Shown here: piece by piece, positions 44,171-53,916 of the stretch | Layout of the letters: each line of letters starts with the position of its first letter | Numbering within the stretch: position 1 is the first letter of the stretch | NCBI RefSeq assembly: GCF_007828725.1 | Contig: NZ_VIUW01000005.1 | Location: 124,001-188,000, forward strand | Direction: 5' to 3' | DNA length: 64,000 nucleotides | Origin: Marihabitans asiaticum | Lineage (GTDB): Bacteria; Actinomycetota; Actinomycetes; Actinomycetales; Dermatophilaceae | Notes under the pieces: model-generated | Seen by the model: the letters and a program-made list of their open reading frames with translations, nothing else | Databases searched by the model: none | Told to the model about the DNA's origin: nothing | Made by a program: the position numbers and the translations under genes

Positions 44171-44639
44171 CGGTCTCGTCCACCTCCTGCGTCATGAACC
44201 CACCGCTGGACCCGTGCCCAGTGTCACCCCGCTGCGACGCGGGAAGCGAATCGACCTCGACGAGCTCGGCGTGGGCGACCTGCTGGATGACGAGCTGCGC
44301 GACCCGATCGCCGCGCCGGATGACGACCTCGTCCGTCAGGTCCAGGTTGATGAGGTTGACGAGCACCTCTCCCCGGTAGCCGGAGTCGACCGTGCCGGGA
44401 GCATTGACCACCGACACACCGTGCCGAGCGGCCAGCCCGGACCGGGGGTGCACCAGTCCCACCCAGCCCTCCGGCAGGGCGATCGCGATGCCGGTCGGGA
44501 CGAGGGCACGCTGCCCCGGCCTCAGGGTGACCGAGGCGACCGCGGTGAGGTCCGCGCCCGCGTCCCCGTCCTTGGCGTAGGCGGGAAGCACGGCGTCAGG
44601 GTGCAGCCGTCGGACCTGGACCTCGGGTCGGGTGGTCAT
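44157..44639 (-). CDS. dut: dUTP diphosphatase (dUTPase)
   Basis: This 160-residue homotrimeric enzyme hydrolyses dUTP to dUMP, protecting DNA from uracil and feeding thymidylate synthesis. The five motifs are visible: [55 protein letters not shown] and the C-terminal P-loop-like [12 protein letters not shown]. Start ATG 44639, two bases after the DUF4193 stop. The final codons overlap the DUF3710 start by 14 bases. Confidence 0.95.
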   Translation of the reverse strand: MTTRPEVQVRRLHPDAVLPAYAKDGDAGADLTAVASVTLRPGQRALVPTGIAIALPEGWVGLVHPRSGLAARHGVSVVNAPGTVDSGYRGEVLVNLINLDLTDEVVIRRGDRVAQLVIQQVAHAELVEVDSLPASQRGDTGHGSSGGFMTQEVDETDVRT

Positions 44640-44641
44640 GC

Positions 44642-44941
44642 TCAGGCGGCGCACTCCCGGCACACCGGCCCAGAGGAGCCCTCGCCGGCCAGCTGGCTGC
44701 GGTGGTGGACGAGGAAGCACTGCGTGCAGGTGAACTCGTCGGCCTGCCGGGGCAGCACCCGCACCGACATCTCCTCGCCGGAGAGGTCCGCACCGGGCAG
44801 CTCGAAGCCCTCGGCGGCCTCGGTCTCGTCGACGTCGACGTTGCTTGACTGCTTGTCGGCCCGACGGGACTTCAGCTCCTCGATGGAGTCCTCGTTGATG
44901 TCGTCGTCGTTCTTGCGTGGGGCGTCGTAGTCAGTCGCCAT
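44642..44941 (-). CDS. DUF4193 family protein
   Basis: This is a 99-residue acidic protein of a family found only in actinobacteria, with a C-terminal zinc-ribbon-like pattern: [16 protein letters not shown] followed by PVCRECAA gives two CxxC pairs. The N-terminal half is rich in Asp and Glu ([15 protein letters not shown]). Function is unknown. It heads the five-gene operon DUF4193-dut-DUF3710-OB-DUF3159. Start ATG 44941 is preceded by GAAGGAC. In many relatives a DUF3093 gene lies between it and dut; here only two bases separate them. Confidence 0.87.
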   Translation of the reverse strand: MATDYDAPRKNDDDINEDSIEELKSRRADKQSSNVDVDETEAAEGFELPGADLSGEEMSVRVLPRQADEFTCTQCFLVHHRSQLAGEGSSGPVCRECAA

Positions 44942-45103
44942 GAGTCCTTCGTCTTTCCCCTTCTCGAAGCGTCGTGCCCTGGTCTGCTCGTCAACGCTCC
45001 GCAGCCCTGATTTGTGCCCGCGTAGATCACCCGGCGCGCGGATTCTGCCCCACATCGCCTCCCTGGCGCCACCCGGGTCCAGGCTCGGTCGGTGAGCGAC
45101 CGG

Positions 45104-45997
45104 TCAGGAGGGCTGCTCGACCCCGACCTGGGCGATGGCGCGCTGCAGCGCGGCCCGCAGCTCGCCCTGCACCGCCGGAGCTCCCGCGACGGTCATCTCG
45201 TCGCTCGGCGGGCCTCCGTCGAGGTCGCTCACCAGTGCTCCTGCCTCGGTCGCGACGAGCCACCCGGCGGCCTTGTCCCACGGGTTTAGTCCCCGCTCGA
45301 AGTAGACGTCGACCGTCCCGTCGGCGACCCGGCACAGGTCCAGCGCGGCGCTGCCGAGACGCCTGATGTCGCGCACCTGAGGCAGCAGCTCGGCGATCAC
45401 CCGCCCCTGCCAGCGCCTGCGCTGTGCCGCGTACCCGAAGCCGGTGGCGCAGAGCGCCATCGCCAACGACTCCGGCTCGGCGACCCGCAGCGGCCGCGGG
45501 GCACTCCCCCCTTCGCCTCCGCGGGTATGCCCCCACGCGCCCCGTCCCAGCGCGGCGCCGAACTCCTCACCCGACACCGGGTTGACCACCGCGGCGGCGA
45601 CCGGCCGCCACCCGCCCGGCGCGTCGACGTCACCGACGACCGCCGCGACCGACACTGCGTACGCGGCCAGTCCATAGAGGTAGTTGACCGTCCCGTCGAT
45701 CGGGTCGACCACCCAGGTGATCCCGGTGGTCCCCTCCGCTCCCCCGCGCTCCTCACCGGCGAAACCGTCGCCTGGACGCCGCCGCAGCAGCTCCGAGCGC
45801 AGCAGGTCCTGGCTCGCCTGATCCATCGCGGTCACGACATCGGTGCGGGAGGACTTCGTCTCGGTGACGACGATCTCCTCCGGGCGCTCACGGATGATCA
45901 GCTCTCCGGCGGCGACGGCGACCTCGCGGGCCGTCCGGGCGAGGTCGAGGACGTCGACGTCCTCGGGGATGGCGAAGGCGGTGAGCTCGGCGCTCAC
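45104..45997 (-). CDS. suhB: Inositol monophosphatase family protein
   Basis: This 297-residue enzyme hydrolyses inositol-1-phosphate or related sugar phosphates, using Mg2+. The metal-site motifs are DVVTAMDQASQDLL, FAGEERGG, WVVDPIDGTVNYLYGL and the C-terminal GLNPWDKAAGWLVATEAGA. Inositol monophosphate turnover serves phosphatidylinositol and mycothiol metabolism in actinobacteria; related members act on fructose-1,6-bisphosphate or histidinol phosphate, so specificity is inferred. The GTG start overlaps the ferrochelatase stop. Confidence 0.88.
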   Translation of the reverse strand: MSAELTAFAIPEDVDVLDLARTAREVAVAAGELIIRERPEEIVVTETKSSRTDVVTAMDQASQDLLRSELLRRRPGDGFAGEERGGAEGTTGITWVVDPIDGTVNYLYGLAAYAVSVAAVVGDVDAPGGWRPVAAAVVNPVSGEEFGAALGRGAWGHTRGGEGGSAPRPLRVAEPESLAMALCATGFGYAAQRRRWQGRVIAELLPQVRDIRRLGSAALDLCRVADGTVDVYFERGLNPWDKAAGWLVATEAGALVSDLDGGPPSDEMTVAGAPAVQGELRAALQRAIAQVGVEQPS

Positions 45998-47100
45998 CTG
46001 AGGTCACCGAGCGCCGGGCGGGCCTCACGCAGGTTGGGGCAGCACCCGGGTGCGCAGGGCGTGGGCGGGACCGTGAGGCCGGCCCACGATCGCGGGGGCG
46101 GGGACTCCCCGCGGGCCATCGCCGCCCGGTCCATGAGCAGGTCGGCGAGCCCGGAGACGAAGCGCGGGTCGGTCCCGACTGTCGGCACCCGCACGAGGCG
46201 GACACCGACGCGCTCAGCGGTGGCGGCCGCCTCGGTGTCGAGGTCGTAGATGACCTCCATGTGGTCCGAGACGAAGCCGATGGGTGCGACGACGACGCTC
46301 GTCGCGCCCTCCGCCGCGAGCTCCTCGATCCGGTCGCCCACGTCCGGCTCCAGCCAGGCCATGGTCGGCGGCCCCGAGCGGGAGCAGAAGGTCAGCTCGC
46401 CGGTGATCTCGCGCCCGAGACGGCGACTCGCCTCATCGCAGATCGCGGCGCCCAGCGCCGCGTGCGCCCGGGAGTAGTCCCGCTCCTCGTCCTCCCCGGG
46501 GCCGGAGGTGAGGTCCATCGCGTCCGGGATGGAGTGGGTGACGAAGAGCAGCCGCGCGTCAGGGTCTCGCTCGAGCGCCTCGGCCAGGGCGTCGATGACC
46601 AGCTCGGCGTTGGTCGCGGCGAAGCCCGGGCTCGCGTAGTAGGGGCTGACCTGATCGACCGCGAGACCGTCGAGGCGGGGGTCCTCGAGGGCGTCGGCGA
46701 GGTTCTCCCGGTAGGAGCGGCAGCCGGAGTACGAGCGCCAGGCGCTGGTCCGGAGCGCGACGACGTGGTCGGCTCCGCCCGCGACGAGCTCGGCCAGGGC
46801 GTCGGTGGTGAACGGCGGCGAGTGACGGTTGCCCAGCGTCACGGGCACCTCGGCACCCCGGTCGGCGAGCTCGGCTCGCAGGTGGCGGGCGAGCTCTCGG
46901 CCGAGCTCGTTGATCGGCGAGCGACCACCGAAGAGGTCGTAGTGCTGCCCGACCTCTCGCAGCCTCTCGTCGGGGATGCCCTTGCCGCCGGTCACGCGGC
47001 GGAGGAAGGGCAGCACCTCCTCCGGCCCCTCGGGCCCGCCGAAGGAGTGGAGGAGCACGGCGTCGAAGGGAGCGAGCGGGTGGTCGGCCATGGTCGCCAC
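45994..47100 (-). CDS. hemH: Coproporphyrin III ferrochelatase
   Basis: This 368-residue enzyme inserts Fe2+ into coproporphyrin III (also named CpfC), the step between HemY and HemQ. VLLHSFGGPEGPEEVLPFLRRV and the region GNRHSPPFTTDAL are the family start. The metal-binding His is in FVTHSIPDAM, and VAPIGFVSDHMEVIYDLD carries the second conserved His-Glu pair. CRSYREN in the middle and CAPGCCPN at the C-terminus supply the cysteines that bind a [2Fe-2S] cluster in actinobacterial enzymes. It is located 26 kb from the other haem genes and is coupled to suhB. Confidence 0.92.
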   Translation of the reverse strand: MATMADHPLAPFDAVLLHSFGGPEGPEEVLPFLRRVTGGKGIPDERLREVGQHYDLFGGRSPINELGRELARHLRAELADRGAEVPVTLGNRHSPPFTTDALAELVAGGADHVVALRTSAWRSYSGCRSYRENLADALEDPRLDGLAVDQVSPYYASPGFAATNAELVIDALAEALERDPDARLLFVTHSIPDAMDLTSGPGEDEERDYSRAHAALGAAICDEASRRLGREITGELTFCSRSGPPTMAWLEPDVGDRIEELAAEGATSVVVAPIGFVSDHMEVIYDLDTEAAATAERVGVRLVRVPTVGTDPRFVSGLADLLMDRAAMARGESPPPRSWAGLTVPPTPCAPGCCPNLREARPALGDLR

Positions 47101-47182
47101 GCTACGCGCGGCGTGGTGACCGCACCACGCAGCCTGCTGGTGGCAGGGTTGGTCATCGAGCTACTACCCCGAGAGGACGGTC

Positions 47183-48433
47183 ATGCGAGATCTTCGACTG
47201 GTCGGCGTGCACGACGACGGCGAGCACCTCGTCGCGACGGACGACGACGGGCAGGAGTACCGGATCCGCATCGACGACCAGCTGCGCGCCGCCGCTCGCC
47301 GGGACCGTCCGCGGCTGGGCCAGCTGCAGATCGAGATCGACGGCAACGTCCGGCCCCGCGACGTCCAGGCGATGATCCGCGCCGGCGCGAGCGCCGAGGA
47401 GGTCGCGGCGCGCACCGGGTGGGACCTGGACAAGATCGCCCGGTTCGAGGGGCCGGTGCTCGCCGAGCGGGAGCACATCGCGAGCGCGGCCCGGCGGGTG
47501 CGGATGCGTGGGCAGAGCGCGGGGGCGAACGAGACCCTCGGTGGCCGCGCCTCGGGCCGGCTGGCCCAGCGCGGAGTGGACCAGGACTCCGTGGACTGGG
47601 ACGCGGCGCGCGACGCGGATGGGCAGTGGACCGTGACCGCGCGCTTCACCGCCGGTGGCAAGGAGCGCGCCGCGTCGTGGTGGTTCGACGTGGCCGGCAT
47701 GTCGGTGGTGGCCAAGAACGACGAGGCCCGATGGCTCTCGGAGGCGGACACGCCTCAGGGTGCGGTGCCCACGGCTCATCGCCCGACGGCCGTCTTCGAC
47801 GTCGAGGCCGACGACGCCAAGGCCGCCCAGCGTGGCTCGGACGAGCTGACCGCGACGATGCGAGAGTCCGCCCGGGGGCGTCGGCGTGGACGCCGCAAGT
47901 CCCACTCCGAGCCGGTCCTGCCGATCGGCGAGGACGAGTCGGGATCTGACGCCGCCGGCGAGCCTGGCGGCGCCGAGGCCGATGGACGCAGCGCGCAGTC
48001 CGTGCCGCCGGCTGCCCGGGGCACCCATCCCGCCGACCTGCCGCAGCTCTCGAGCGACGACGCGGTCGCGGCCGCTGCCCCTGAGCAGGAGTCCGCCGCG
48101 AGCGGGCCTGAGGCCGGTCCGGCCACCGCCCCCTCCGACGACGAGGAGCGGACCGCAGGCGACCAGGCGGACACCCGCGACGAGCCGGCTCCGGAGGAGC
48201 CCACCAACGCGGACGGGACGCCGGGCGACGGATCGGACCAGCCCGCGACGGACCCGGACGAGGCGAGCGAGGACGGCGCGCTCGAGGGCGCGGCGGATAA
48301 CGACACCGCAGAAATGGACACCGCTGACGACGACGCGAAGCCGGAAAAGGACACCTCGAAGCGACGCAAGGGCCGCGCCAGCGTGCCCAGCTGGGACGAC
48401 GTGATGTTCGGCGGCCGCCGGGGCAAGGCCTAG
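47183..48433 (+). CDS. sepH: Cell division protein SepH (DUF3071)
   Basis: This is a 416-residue protein. The N-terminal DUF3071 domain spans about residues 1-160: MRDLRLVGVHDDGEHLVATD, then RPRDVQAMIRAGASAEEVAARTG (HTH-like) and WWFDVAGMSVVAKNDEARWL. A long acidic, Ala/Asp/Pro-rich linker of about 190 residues follows, and the short conserved C-terminal motif GRASVPSWDDVMFG ends it. SepH binds FtsZ and stimulates its assembly in Streptomyces and mycobacteria. Start ATG 47183 with GAGAGGA upstream. The domain pattern matches family members exactly, and the tdk neighbour is also usual. Confidence 0.93.
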   Translation: MRDLRLVGVHDDGEHLVATDDDGQEYRIRIDDQLRAAARRDRPRLGQLQIEIDGNVRPRDVQAMIRAGASAEEVAARTGWDLDKIARFEGPVLAEREHIASAARRVRMRGQSAGANETLGGRASGRLAQRGVDQDSVDWDAARDADGQWTVTARFTAGGKERAASWWFDVAGMSVVAKNDEARWLSEADTPQGAVPTAHRPTAVFDVEADDAKAAQRGSDELTATMRESARGRRRGRRKSHSEPVLPIGEDESGSDAAGEPGGAEADGRSAQSVPPAARGTHPADLPQLSSDDAVAAAAPEQESAASGPEAGPATAPSDDEERTAGDQADTRDEPAPEEPTNADGTPGDGSDQPATDPDEASEDGALEGAADNDTAEMDTADDDAKPEKDTSKRRKGRASVPSWDDVMFGGRRGKA

Positions 48434-48488
48434 CTCCGGCAGCGCGTGCTTGCTCGGCAGGACCACCCCCGGCGCGTCCGCCGGCTGG

Positions 48489-49196
48489 CTACGGGGCGGC
48501 GGGCAAGCCCACGGCCGGGGGTGGCACCGGACAGGCATCCAGATCGAAGGGCAGCACGTCGGCCGACAGCGCGGCCGCCTGCGCAGCCCGCGAGCTCATC
48601 CGGCGCATGTGGTGACGCCGACAGAGCACCTCGTACTCCACCTCGTCCTCGTCGTGGTCGGCGCTGGTCAAAGTGTCCCCGACGACGACCTGCTCGCCCT
48701 CGACGACCATGACTCCGCCGACGACCCGGGCGTTGTGCGTGGCCCGCGCCCCGCACCAGCACAGGGCGGCCACCTGCAGCACCTGGGTCCGGTCGGCCAG
48801 CTCCACGAGGCGCTGCGAGCCAGGGAAGAGCCGGGTGCGGAAGTCGGCCATGATCCCGAAGGCGAAGACCTCGATGTCGAGCTCGTCGACCAGGCGAGCG
48901 AGCTGCTCGACCTGGGCCGGGGTGTAGAACTGCGCCTCGTCGCAGATGACGTAGTCGACCGCGCCGCCGCCGGTGAGCTGGGCGACGACCACCCCCCAGA
49001 GGTCGAGATCCTCCTGGACCTCGACGGCGCCGGTGGACAGGCCGAGCCGGGAGGAGAGGACCGACGCCCCGGCCCGGTCCATCCGGGTGAAGATCAGCCC
49101 GCGGCGACCGCGTGCGCGGTGGTTGTGATCCATCTGCAAGGCCAGGGTGGACTTGCCGCAGTCCATCGTGCCGGAGAAGAAGACGAGCTCAGCCAC
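48489..49196 (-). CDS. tdk: Thymidine kinase
   Basis: This is a 235-residue type II thymidine kinase of the salvage pathway. Walker A is FFSGTMDCGKSTLAL, Walker B lies around DYVICDEAQFYTPAQVEQL, and the thymidine-binding lasso carries FGIMADFRTRLFPGS. The zinc site is CWCGARATHNAR with CRRHHMRRM. A Pro-rich C-terminal tail of about 30 residues exceeds E. coli Tdk (205). GTG 49196 is the start. It is convergent with sepH, with a 55-base gap that shows no clear terminator. Confidence 0.93.
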   Translation of the reverse strand: MAELVFFSGTMDCGKSTLALQMDHNHRARGRRGLIFTRMDRAGASVLSSRLGLSTGAVEVQEDLDLWGVVVAQLTGGGAVDYVICDEAQFYTPAQVEQLARLVDELDIEVFAFGIMADFRTRLFPGSQRLVELADRTQVLQVAALCWCGARATHNARVVGGVMVVEGEQVVVGDTLTSADHDEDEVEYEVLCRRHHMRRMSSRAAQAAALSADVLPFDLDACPVPPPAVGLPAAP

Positions 49197-49223
49197 AGCC
49201 AGCCACCCTATGCATCGCGCGCC

Positions 49224-50378
49224 TCACGCACCCTCGGCCTCCACCGTGAGCCACGGGACGGCGACCTCCTCGCGGGTCAGCGACCCGTGCAGGCCGATAA
49301 GCGCCAGCAGCTCCGGGCGGTGGTGCCGGGAGTCGACCACCGCGACCTCGCCCGTCATCGTGGCGATGACCTCCCCGACCCGAGGCCGGACCCGGTCCTC
49401 GACCGGCCCGAACCAGCCGGCGGTGATCGCCTCGTCCCTGGTGACCACGACCGCGTCGGCGCCCAGGCGCTCCTGCCAGGCAGCGAGCACCTCGGCTGCC
49501 GCCCCCGGCGCGCAGTGCAGCTGGAGCGACCGCGGCTCACCGGCGAGGTGCTCCACCCCTGCGTCGAGGTCGGGCTCGTGGGCGAGGTCCAGGCGCCGGT
49601 GCAGGGGCACGTCGACCATGCCGTGATCGGCGGTGATGTGCACCGCGGTCCCCGGCGGGCGGCCTGAGGCGAGGCGGGCCAGCTCAGCGTCGATGGACTC
49701 CAGCTCGTCCCCCCACTGCCACGACGAGCAGCCGTGCACGTGGCCCACCTTGTCCAGGTCCCCCCAGTAGAGATAGACCAGCGCCCGCGGCGAGGAGCGA
49801 AGGGCGGTCAGCGCGGCGTCCACGCGGGCCGCCAGGGAGTCTGCGGCGACGAAACGCCCCCCGCGCAGCGCCGCTCGGGTCAGCCCGGACCCGTCGAAGA
49901 AGGCCGGTCCGACCCGGACCACGTCGACCCCCTCCGCAGCGGCGGCCTCGAAGACCGTCCGGTGCGGCTGCCAAGTGCGAGGGTCCGGGCCATCCTCCCA
50001 GGACAGCTCGTTGAAGACCCGCCCCGTCGCAGGATCGAACGCCTCGTAACCCACGAGCCCGTGGCGTCCGGCCCGCAGGCCGCTGCCGAAGGTGGCCATG
50101 GAGGTGGCCGTGGTCGACGGGAAGCCGCTGCCGATCGTCACCGCCCGGCTGGGCTGGCCGGCCAGGCGTCGCAAGAAGGGGGCATGCCCACCCCGGCGGG
50201 CGAGCAGCTCGGCACCCAACCCGTCGACGAGGACGACCACCGCCCGGTCGGCATGGGCCAGCGTCCGGTCCCCCGCGGCGCACAGCCCAGTGACGCCCAG
50301 GCTGCTCGCCACCGCGGGCAGCAGCCGGTCGAGGCCGCCGTCGAGCTGCTCCGGGAGGCCGGGGACCGGCGAGCGCAC
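49224..50378 (-). CDS. Alkaline phosphatase/phosphodiesterase superfamily protein
   Basis: This is a 384-residue protein of the nucleotide pyrophosphatase branch. AVVVLVDGLGAELLARRG gives the first metal Asp, GSGFPSTTATSMATFGSG the Thr nucleophile, and YLYWGDLDKVGHVHGC and ITADHGMVDVP the remaining Asp and His metal ligands. There is no signal peptide, so it is probably cytosolic. The substrate is unknown. Start codon overlaps nothing; the DUF5998 stop lies two bases upstream of it, so they are likely co-transcribed. Confidence 0.87.
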   Translation of the reverse strand: MRSPVPGLPEQLDGGLDRLLPAVASSLGVTGLCAAGDRTLAHADRAVVVLVDGLGAELLARRGGHAPFLRRLAGQPSRAVTIGSGFPSTTATSMATFGSGLRAGRHGLVGYEAFDPATGRVFNELSWEDGPDPRTWQPHRTVFEAAAAEGVDVVRVGPAFFDGSGLTRAALRGGRFVAADSLAARVDAALTALRSSPRALVYLYWGDLDKVGHVHGCSSWQWGDELESIDAELARLASGRPPGTAVHITADHGMVDVPLHRRLDLAHEPDLDAGVEHLAGEPRSLQLHCAPGAAAEVLAAWQERLGADAVVVTRDEAITAGWFGPVEDRVRPRVGEVIATMTGEVAVVDSRHHRPELLALIGLHGSLTREEVAVPWLTVEAEGA

Positions 50379-50380
50379 GC

Positions 50381-50977
50381 TCAGCCGCCGACGCGGGCCG
50401 AGAGGTCCCGGGCGAAGCTGATCGCCTCGGACAGGGCCGCCGATCCCTCGGCCTCTGCGCTGATCCGCAGCGAGATGTCGTCAGCGGCGACGGTTCCTTC
50501 GTACCCGTGGTCGGCCTCGCAGGTCGAGTCCGAGCACGCGGCAGGGACGAGGTCGATCCGGCTCACCGTTCCCCACCCGACGGTCAGGGTGAGCTCCCGG
50601 CCCAGGGTCCCCGGCTGGTACTCGCTCGGCGAGGGGACGACGTGGGTGAGCATGACGCCACGGACGGTGCGAAGGGGGATGCACTCGGTCGTCGCGGTGG
50701 CGACGTCCGTGCGGTGCGCTGGGTCGTGCGGGAAGTCGTCGGCGTGCGCGATGACGAGTCGGGTCCCGGTGGTGACGAGGACGGTGAGGTGGCGACGGAT
50801 CGCCTCCTGGTCGAAGGTCGTCTCCTGGTGCACCAGGTGCGTCAGCACCCCTTCGTCCCCCACCGCGGCCCGCACGACGTCGGCGACGAGCTCGGGGTAG
50901 TACCCGGCCCGTTCGATCGCGTCGAGCAGCGGCTGGGGCAGCGTCACCTCGGTGATGTCGGCGGGGACCTTCGGCAT
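50381..50977 (-). CDS. DUF5998 family protein
   Basis: This is a 198-residue soluble protein of a conserved actinobacterial family of unknown function. Conserved-looking blocks are IERAGYYPELVADVVRAAVG, THLVHQETTFDQEAIRRHLTVLV and LRTVRGVMLTHVVPSP. Two cysteines in AACSDSTCEADHGYEG may bind metal. Start ATG 50977. The order sepH-tdk-phosphodiesterase-DUF5998-acetyltransferase fusion-topoisomerase is, from memory, a recurring actinobacterial block. Confidence 0.8.
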   Translation of the reverse strand: MPKVPADITEVTLPQPLLDAIERAGYYPELVADVVRAAVGDEGVLTHLVHQETTFDQEAIRRHLTVLVTTGTRLVIAHADDFPHDPAHRTDVATATTECIPLRTVRGVMLTHVVPSPSEYQPGTLGRELTLTVGWGTVSRIDLVPAACSDSTCEADHGYEGTVAADDISLRISAEAEGSAALSEAISFARDLSARVGG

Positions 50978-51038
50978 TCCGCCATTGTGCCTCAGCCTCG
51001 GCCGCCCGCCTCGTCGAGCGCTTGGCGCACGGGAGGTC

Positions 51039-53759
51039 TCAGCCCAGGGCACGGCGGCCGGGGTCGGAGCGCCGCTGCGCGGGTCGGATGAGGATCTCGG
51101 CACCGAGGACGGTGGCGCCGTCCTGGTGGGCCATCACCGGGTTCAGCTCGAGCGAGGAGAGCTCGAGGAGGTCGTCGCACATGAGCGAGAGCCGGCCGAT
51201 GATGTCCTCGAGGGCGCGCCGGTCGGTCGGCGGAGCACCGCGGTAGCCGTCGAGCAGGGGGGCGAGCTTGAGGTCGTCGAGGATCTCGCGGCAGTCGACG
51301 TCGGTCATCGGGGGGATCCGGTAGGCGATGTCGTCGAGCAGGTCCGTCGGCGCGCCGGCCAGACCGACCGAGACGACCGGGCCGAAGAGGGGGTCCTCCA
51401 CGGTGCCGAGCACGCAGGCGATGCCCGAGCGAGCCATCTTCTGCAGGACGAAGTAGTTGGCGTCCAGCGGCGCCAGGTGCTGGTCCATCGCGGTGAAGGC
51501 GGCGCGCACCGCGTCCGCATCGCGCAGGTCGACCCTGATGCCGTCGAGCAGCGACTGCCCACGGACCAGGGGGGAGAGTGACTTGACCACGACGGGGTAG
51601 CCCAGCTCTTCCGCGGCGTGCACGGCCTCGTCGGCGGTCTCGACCTCGACCCGCTGCCACAGGTCGATGCCGTAGGCCGTGAGCAGGCGGTGCGCCTCGT
51701 CGTCGGTGAGTGCCCGGCCGTCGGGGTCGTCGGCGAGCACGGCGTCGATGACCTCGCGGGCGTCGGCGATTCGGGTCCCCTCCCGCACGAGCGGGTCGCC
51801 CTTGTCCTTGGCCCGCCACATCCCGTAGCGCGTCGCCAGCGCGAGCGCGCGGACCGCTTCCTCCGGCATGCCGTAGAGAGGGACGGCCTGTCCCGGTCGC
51901 TCGGGCGCCTGCTGCGCTACGTCGTCCTGCGTCCCCTCCGCCGCGCCGTCGCTCGCCGGACCGTCCTCGTGGACCAGGCTGCCCGTGTCGACGCCGCGCA
52001 GACCGAGCAGGGTCGCGACGCACGGCTTCTCGGAGCGCCGCGCGGACTCCCTGACCGCCTCGACGACGTCCTGGTCGAGCGCTCCGACGGGTGGGATGAA
52101 GGCGACGACGACGCTGTCGACGTCCTCGGCGTCGAAGGCCGCCTGCAGTGCCGTCGTGAAGTCCGCGACGGAGGCCTCGGTCCCGACGGCGACCGGGCCG
52201 TGCACGACGTCGAGGTCCCACGCGAGCGCGTTGGCGGTGATGATCGAGCCGAGCTGGTGAGAGTTGGTGACGACCGCGACGCGGCGTCCGGCCGGTAGCG
52301 GCTGGTGGAGCAGCAGCTGCGCCGCGTCGAACATCTGGTGGACGTTCTCGACGTGGATGACGCCGGCCTGCTTGAGCATCGAGGTGAAGGCGTGCGGCTG
52401 CACCCGGGCCGAGCGGACCCGGTGCCCTGGAACGGGCGCGCCCGAGCTGATCACCGACTTCACGACGATGACCGGCTTGTTGGCCGCCAAGGCCCGCGCG
52501 ATCCGGGAGAACTTGCGCGGGTTGCCCATCGACTCGAGGTAGAGACCCACGGCGTGGGTGCGGTCGTCGTCGATCCAGTACTGCATGACGTCGTTGCCCG
52601 AGACGTCGGCACGGTTGCCCGCCGAGGCGAAGACGGAGACTCCGAGGTTGCGGCGGGCGGCAGAGTAGAGGTTGGCCACGGCCAGCGCGCCGCTCTGGGA
52701 GTAGAGCCCGAGGAAGCCCGCCGGGGGGACCTGGGGGCTCAGGGTCGCGTTGAGACGCAGCGCCGGGTCGAGGTTGAGCACGCCGAAGGAGTTCGGGCCG
52801 ATGAGGCGCATGCCGTTGTCCCGGGCGACCCGGAGCACCGAATCCTGCAGCGCGGCACCTCGCTCGTCGACCTCCGCGAAGCCCGAGGAGATGACCAGCG
52901 CGCCGTGCACCCCCTTCGCCGCGCACTCCCGAACCACCGCCGGAACCGACTCGGCGGGCACCGCCACCACCGCGAGGTCGACCTCGCCGGGCAGGTCCGA
53001 GACGGTGGCCACCGCGGGGAGGCCGAGCACCTCGTCGGCCTCGGGGTTGACCGGGTAGACGGCGCCGGTGAACCCGGTGTCGAGGACGTGAGCGAGCACC
53101 TGGTGCCCGATCGCCCGCTCGCGACGGCTGGCCCCGATCACCGCGACGCTGCGCGGGTGCAGCAGCGCGCGCACGCTCGCGGCCTCCGCGCGATGCTCCC
53201 GGGCGAAGCGCACGGAGAGCGACTGGGCCGTCGGCGCAATGTCGAAGTGGAGCATGACCACGCCGTCCTCGTAGCGCCGGCTGACCTCGTACCCGGCCTC
53301 GGAGAAGACGCCGAGCATCTTGCGGTTCTGCGGCAGCACCTCGGCCTCGAAGCGGGTGATGCCGCGCTCCTGCGCCAGCGCCGCGAGGTGCTCCAGGAGC
53401 ACCGAGCCGATGCCCTTGCCCTGGTAGCTGTCGCTGATGTTGAAGGCGACCTCGGCGCTGCTCTCGTCGACCCGGTCGTACCGGCCGATACCGATGATGT
53501 CGTCCCGGACGAGGGCCACCAGGGCCATCCGGTCGACGTAGTCGACCTGGGTGAAGCGGGCGACGTCCTTGTCGCTCAACCGGCGAATCGGGGCGAAGAA
53601 GCGCAGGTAGATGGACTCCTCGGACTGCCCCGAGTGGAAGCGGTGGATGCCCTCGGCGTCGGAGGGGAGGATCGGGCGCAGGCGAGCCACGCTGCCGTCG
53701 CGCAGCACGACGTCGGCCTCGGCCAGGTGCGGGTATCCGGCGGGCAGATCCTCGCTCAT
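51039..53759 (-). CDS. Protein lysine acetyltransferase (GNAT domain fused to NDP-forming acyl-CoA synthetase domain)
   Basis: This is a 906-residue fusion. The GNAT domain at residues ~20-170 has AEVAFNISDSYQGKGIGSVLLEHL with the acetyl-CoA loop Q/RxxGxG/A. Residues ~200-330 are a CoA-binding Rossmann domain (VAVIGASRRERAIGHQVL), ~340-610 a succinyl-CoA-synthetase-like ligase domain (GLYSQSGALAVANL), and ~690-895 an ATP-grasp domain (PVVVKSLSPLVRGQSLLDG). The active-site His of catalytic ADP-forming synthetases is usually lost in Pat/PatZ enzymes, where the domain senses acyl-CoA. Such proteins acetylate acetyl-CoA synthetase and other targets. A low-complexity insert at ~620-645 is not part of any domain. 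The GNAT-first order is one of two known arrangements. Confidence 0.87.
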   Translation of the reverse strand: MSEDLPAGYPHLAEADVVLRDGSVARLRPILPSDAEGIHRFHSGQSEESIYLRFFAPIRRLSDKDVARFTQVDYVDRMALVALVRDDIIGIGRYDRVDESSAEVAFNISDSYQGKGIGSVLLEHLAALAQERGITRFEAEVLPQNRKMLGVFSEAGYEVSRRYEDGVVMLHFDIAPTAQSLSVRFAREHRAEAASVRALLHPRSVAVIGASRRERAIGHQVLAHVLDTGFTGAVYPVNPEADEVLGLPAVATVSDLPGEVDLAVVAVPAESVPAVVRECAAKGVHGALVISSGFAEVDERGAALQDSVLRVARDNGMRLIGPNSFGVLNLDPALRLNATLSPQVPPAGFLGLYSQSGALAVANLYSAARRNLGVSVFASAGNRADVSGNDVMQYWIDDDRTHAVGLYLESMGNPRKFSRIARALAANKPVIVVKSVISSGAPVPGHRVRSARVQPHAFTSMLKQAGVIHVENVHQMFDAAQLLLHQPLPAGRRVAVVTNSHQLGSIITANALAWDLDVVHGPVAVGTEASVADFTTALQAAFDAEDVDSVVVAFIPPVGALDQDVVEAVRESARRSEKPCVATLLGLRGVDTGSLVHEDGPASDGAAEGTQDDVAQQAPERPGQAVPLYGMPEEAVRALALATRYGMWRAKDKGDPLVREGTRIADAREVIDAVLADDPDGRALTDDEAHRLLTAYGIDLWQRVEVETADEAVHAAEELGYPVVVKSLSPLVRGQSLLDGIRVDLRDADAVRAAFTAMDQHLAPLDANYFVLQKMARSGIACVLGTVEDPLFGPVVSVGLAGAPTDLLDDIAYRIPPMTDVDCREILDDLKLAPLLDGYRGAPPTDRRALEDIIGRLSLMCDDLLELSSLELNPVMAHQDGATVLGAEILIRPAQRRSDPGRRALG

Positions 53760-53916
53760 GGGAGCGATCCTGCCACGTCGCGCCGGTCGCCTCGGCGGAC
53801 GATGCCGGGGCGGCGAGATCCGCGCGCCGTCGGGGTGTCAGCCCTGGGCGGGCGGTCTCATCGGCGAAGATGGCCGGGCCGACCGTGTCCACCGACCGAG
53901 CAGGAGATCCACCCGC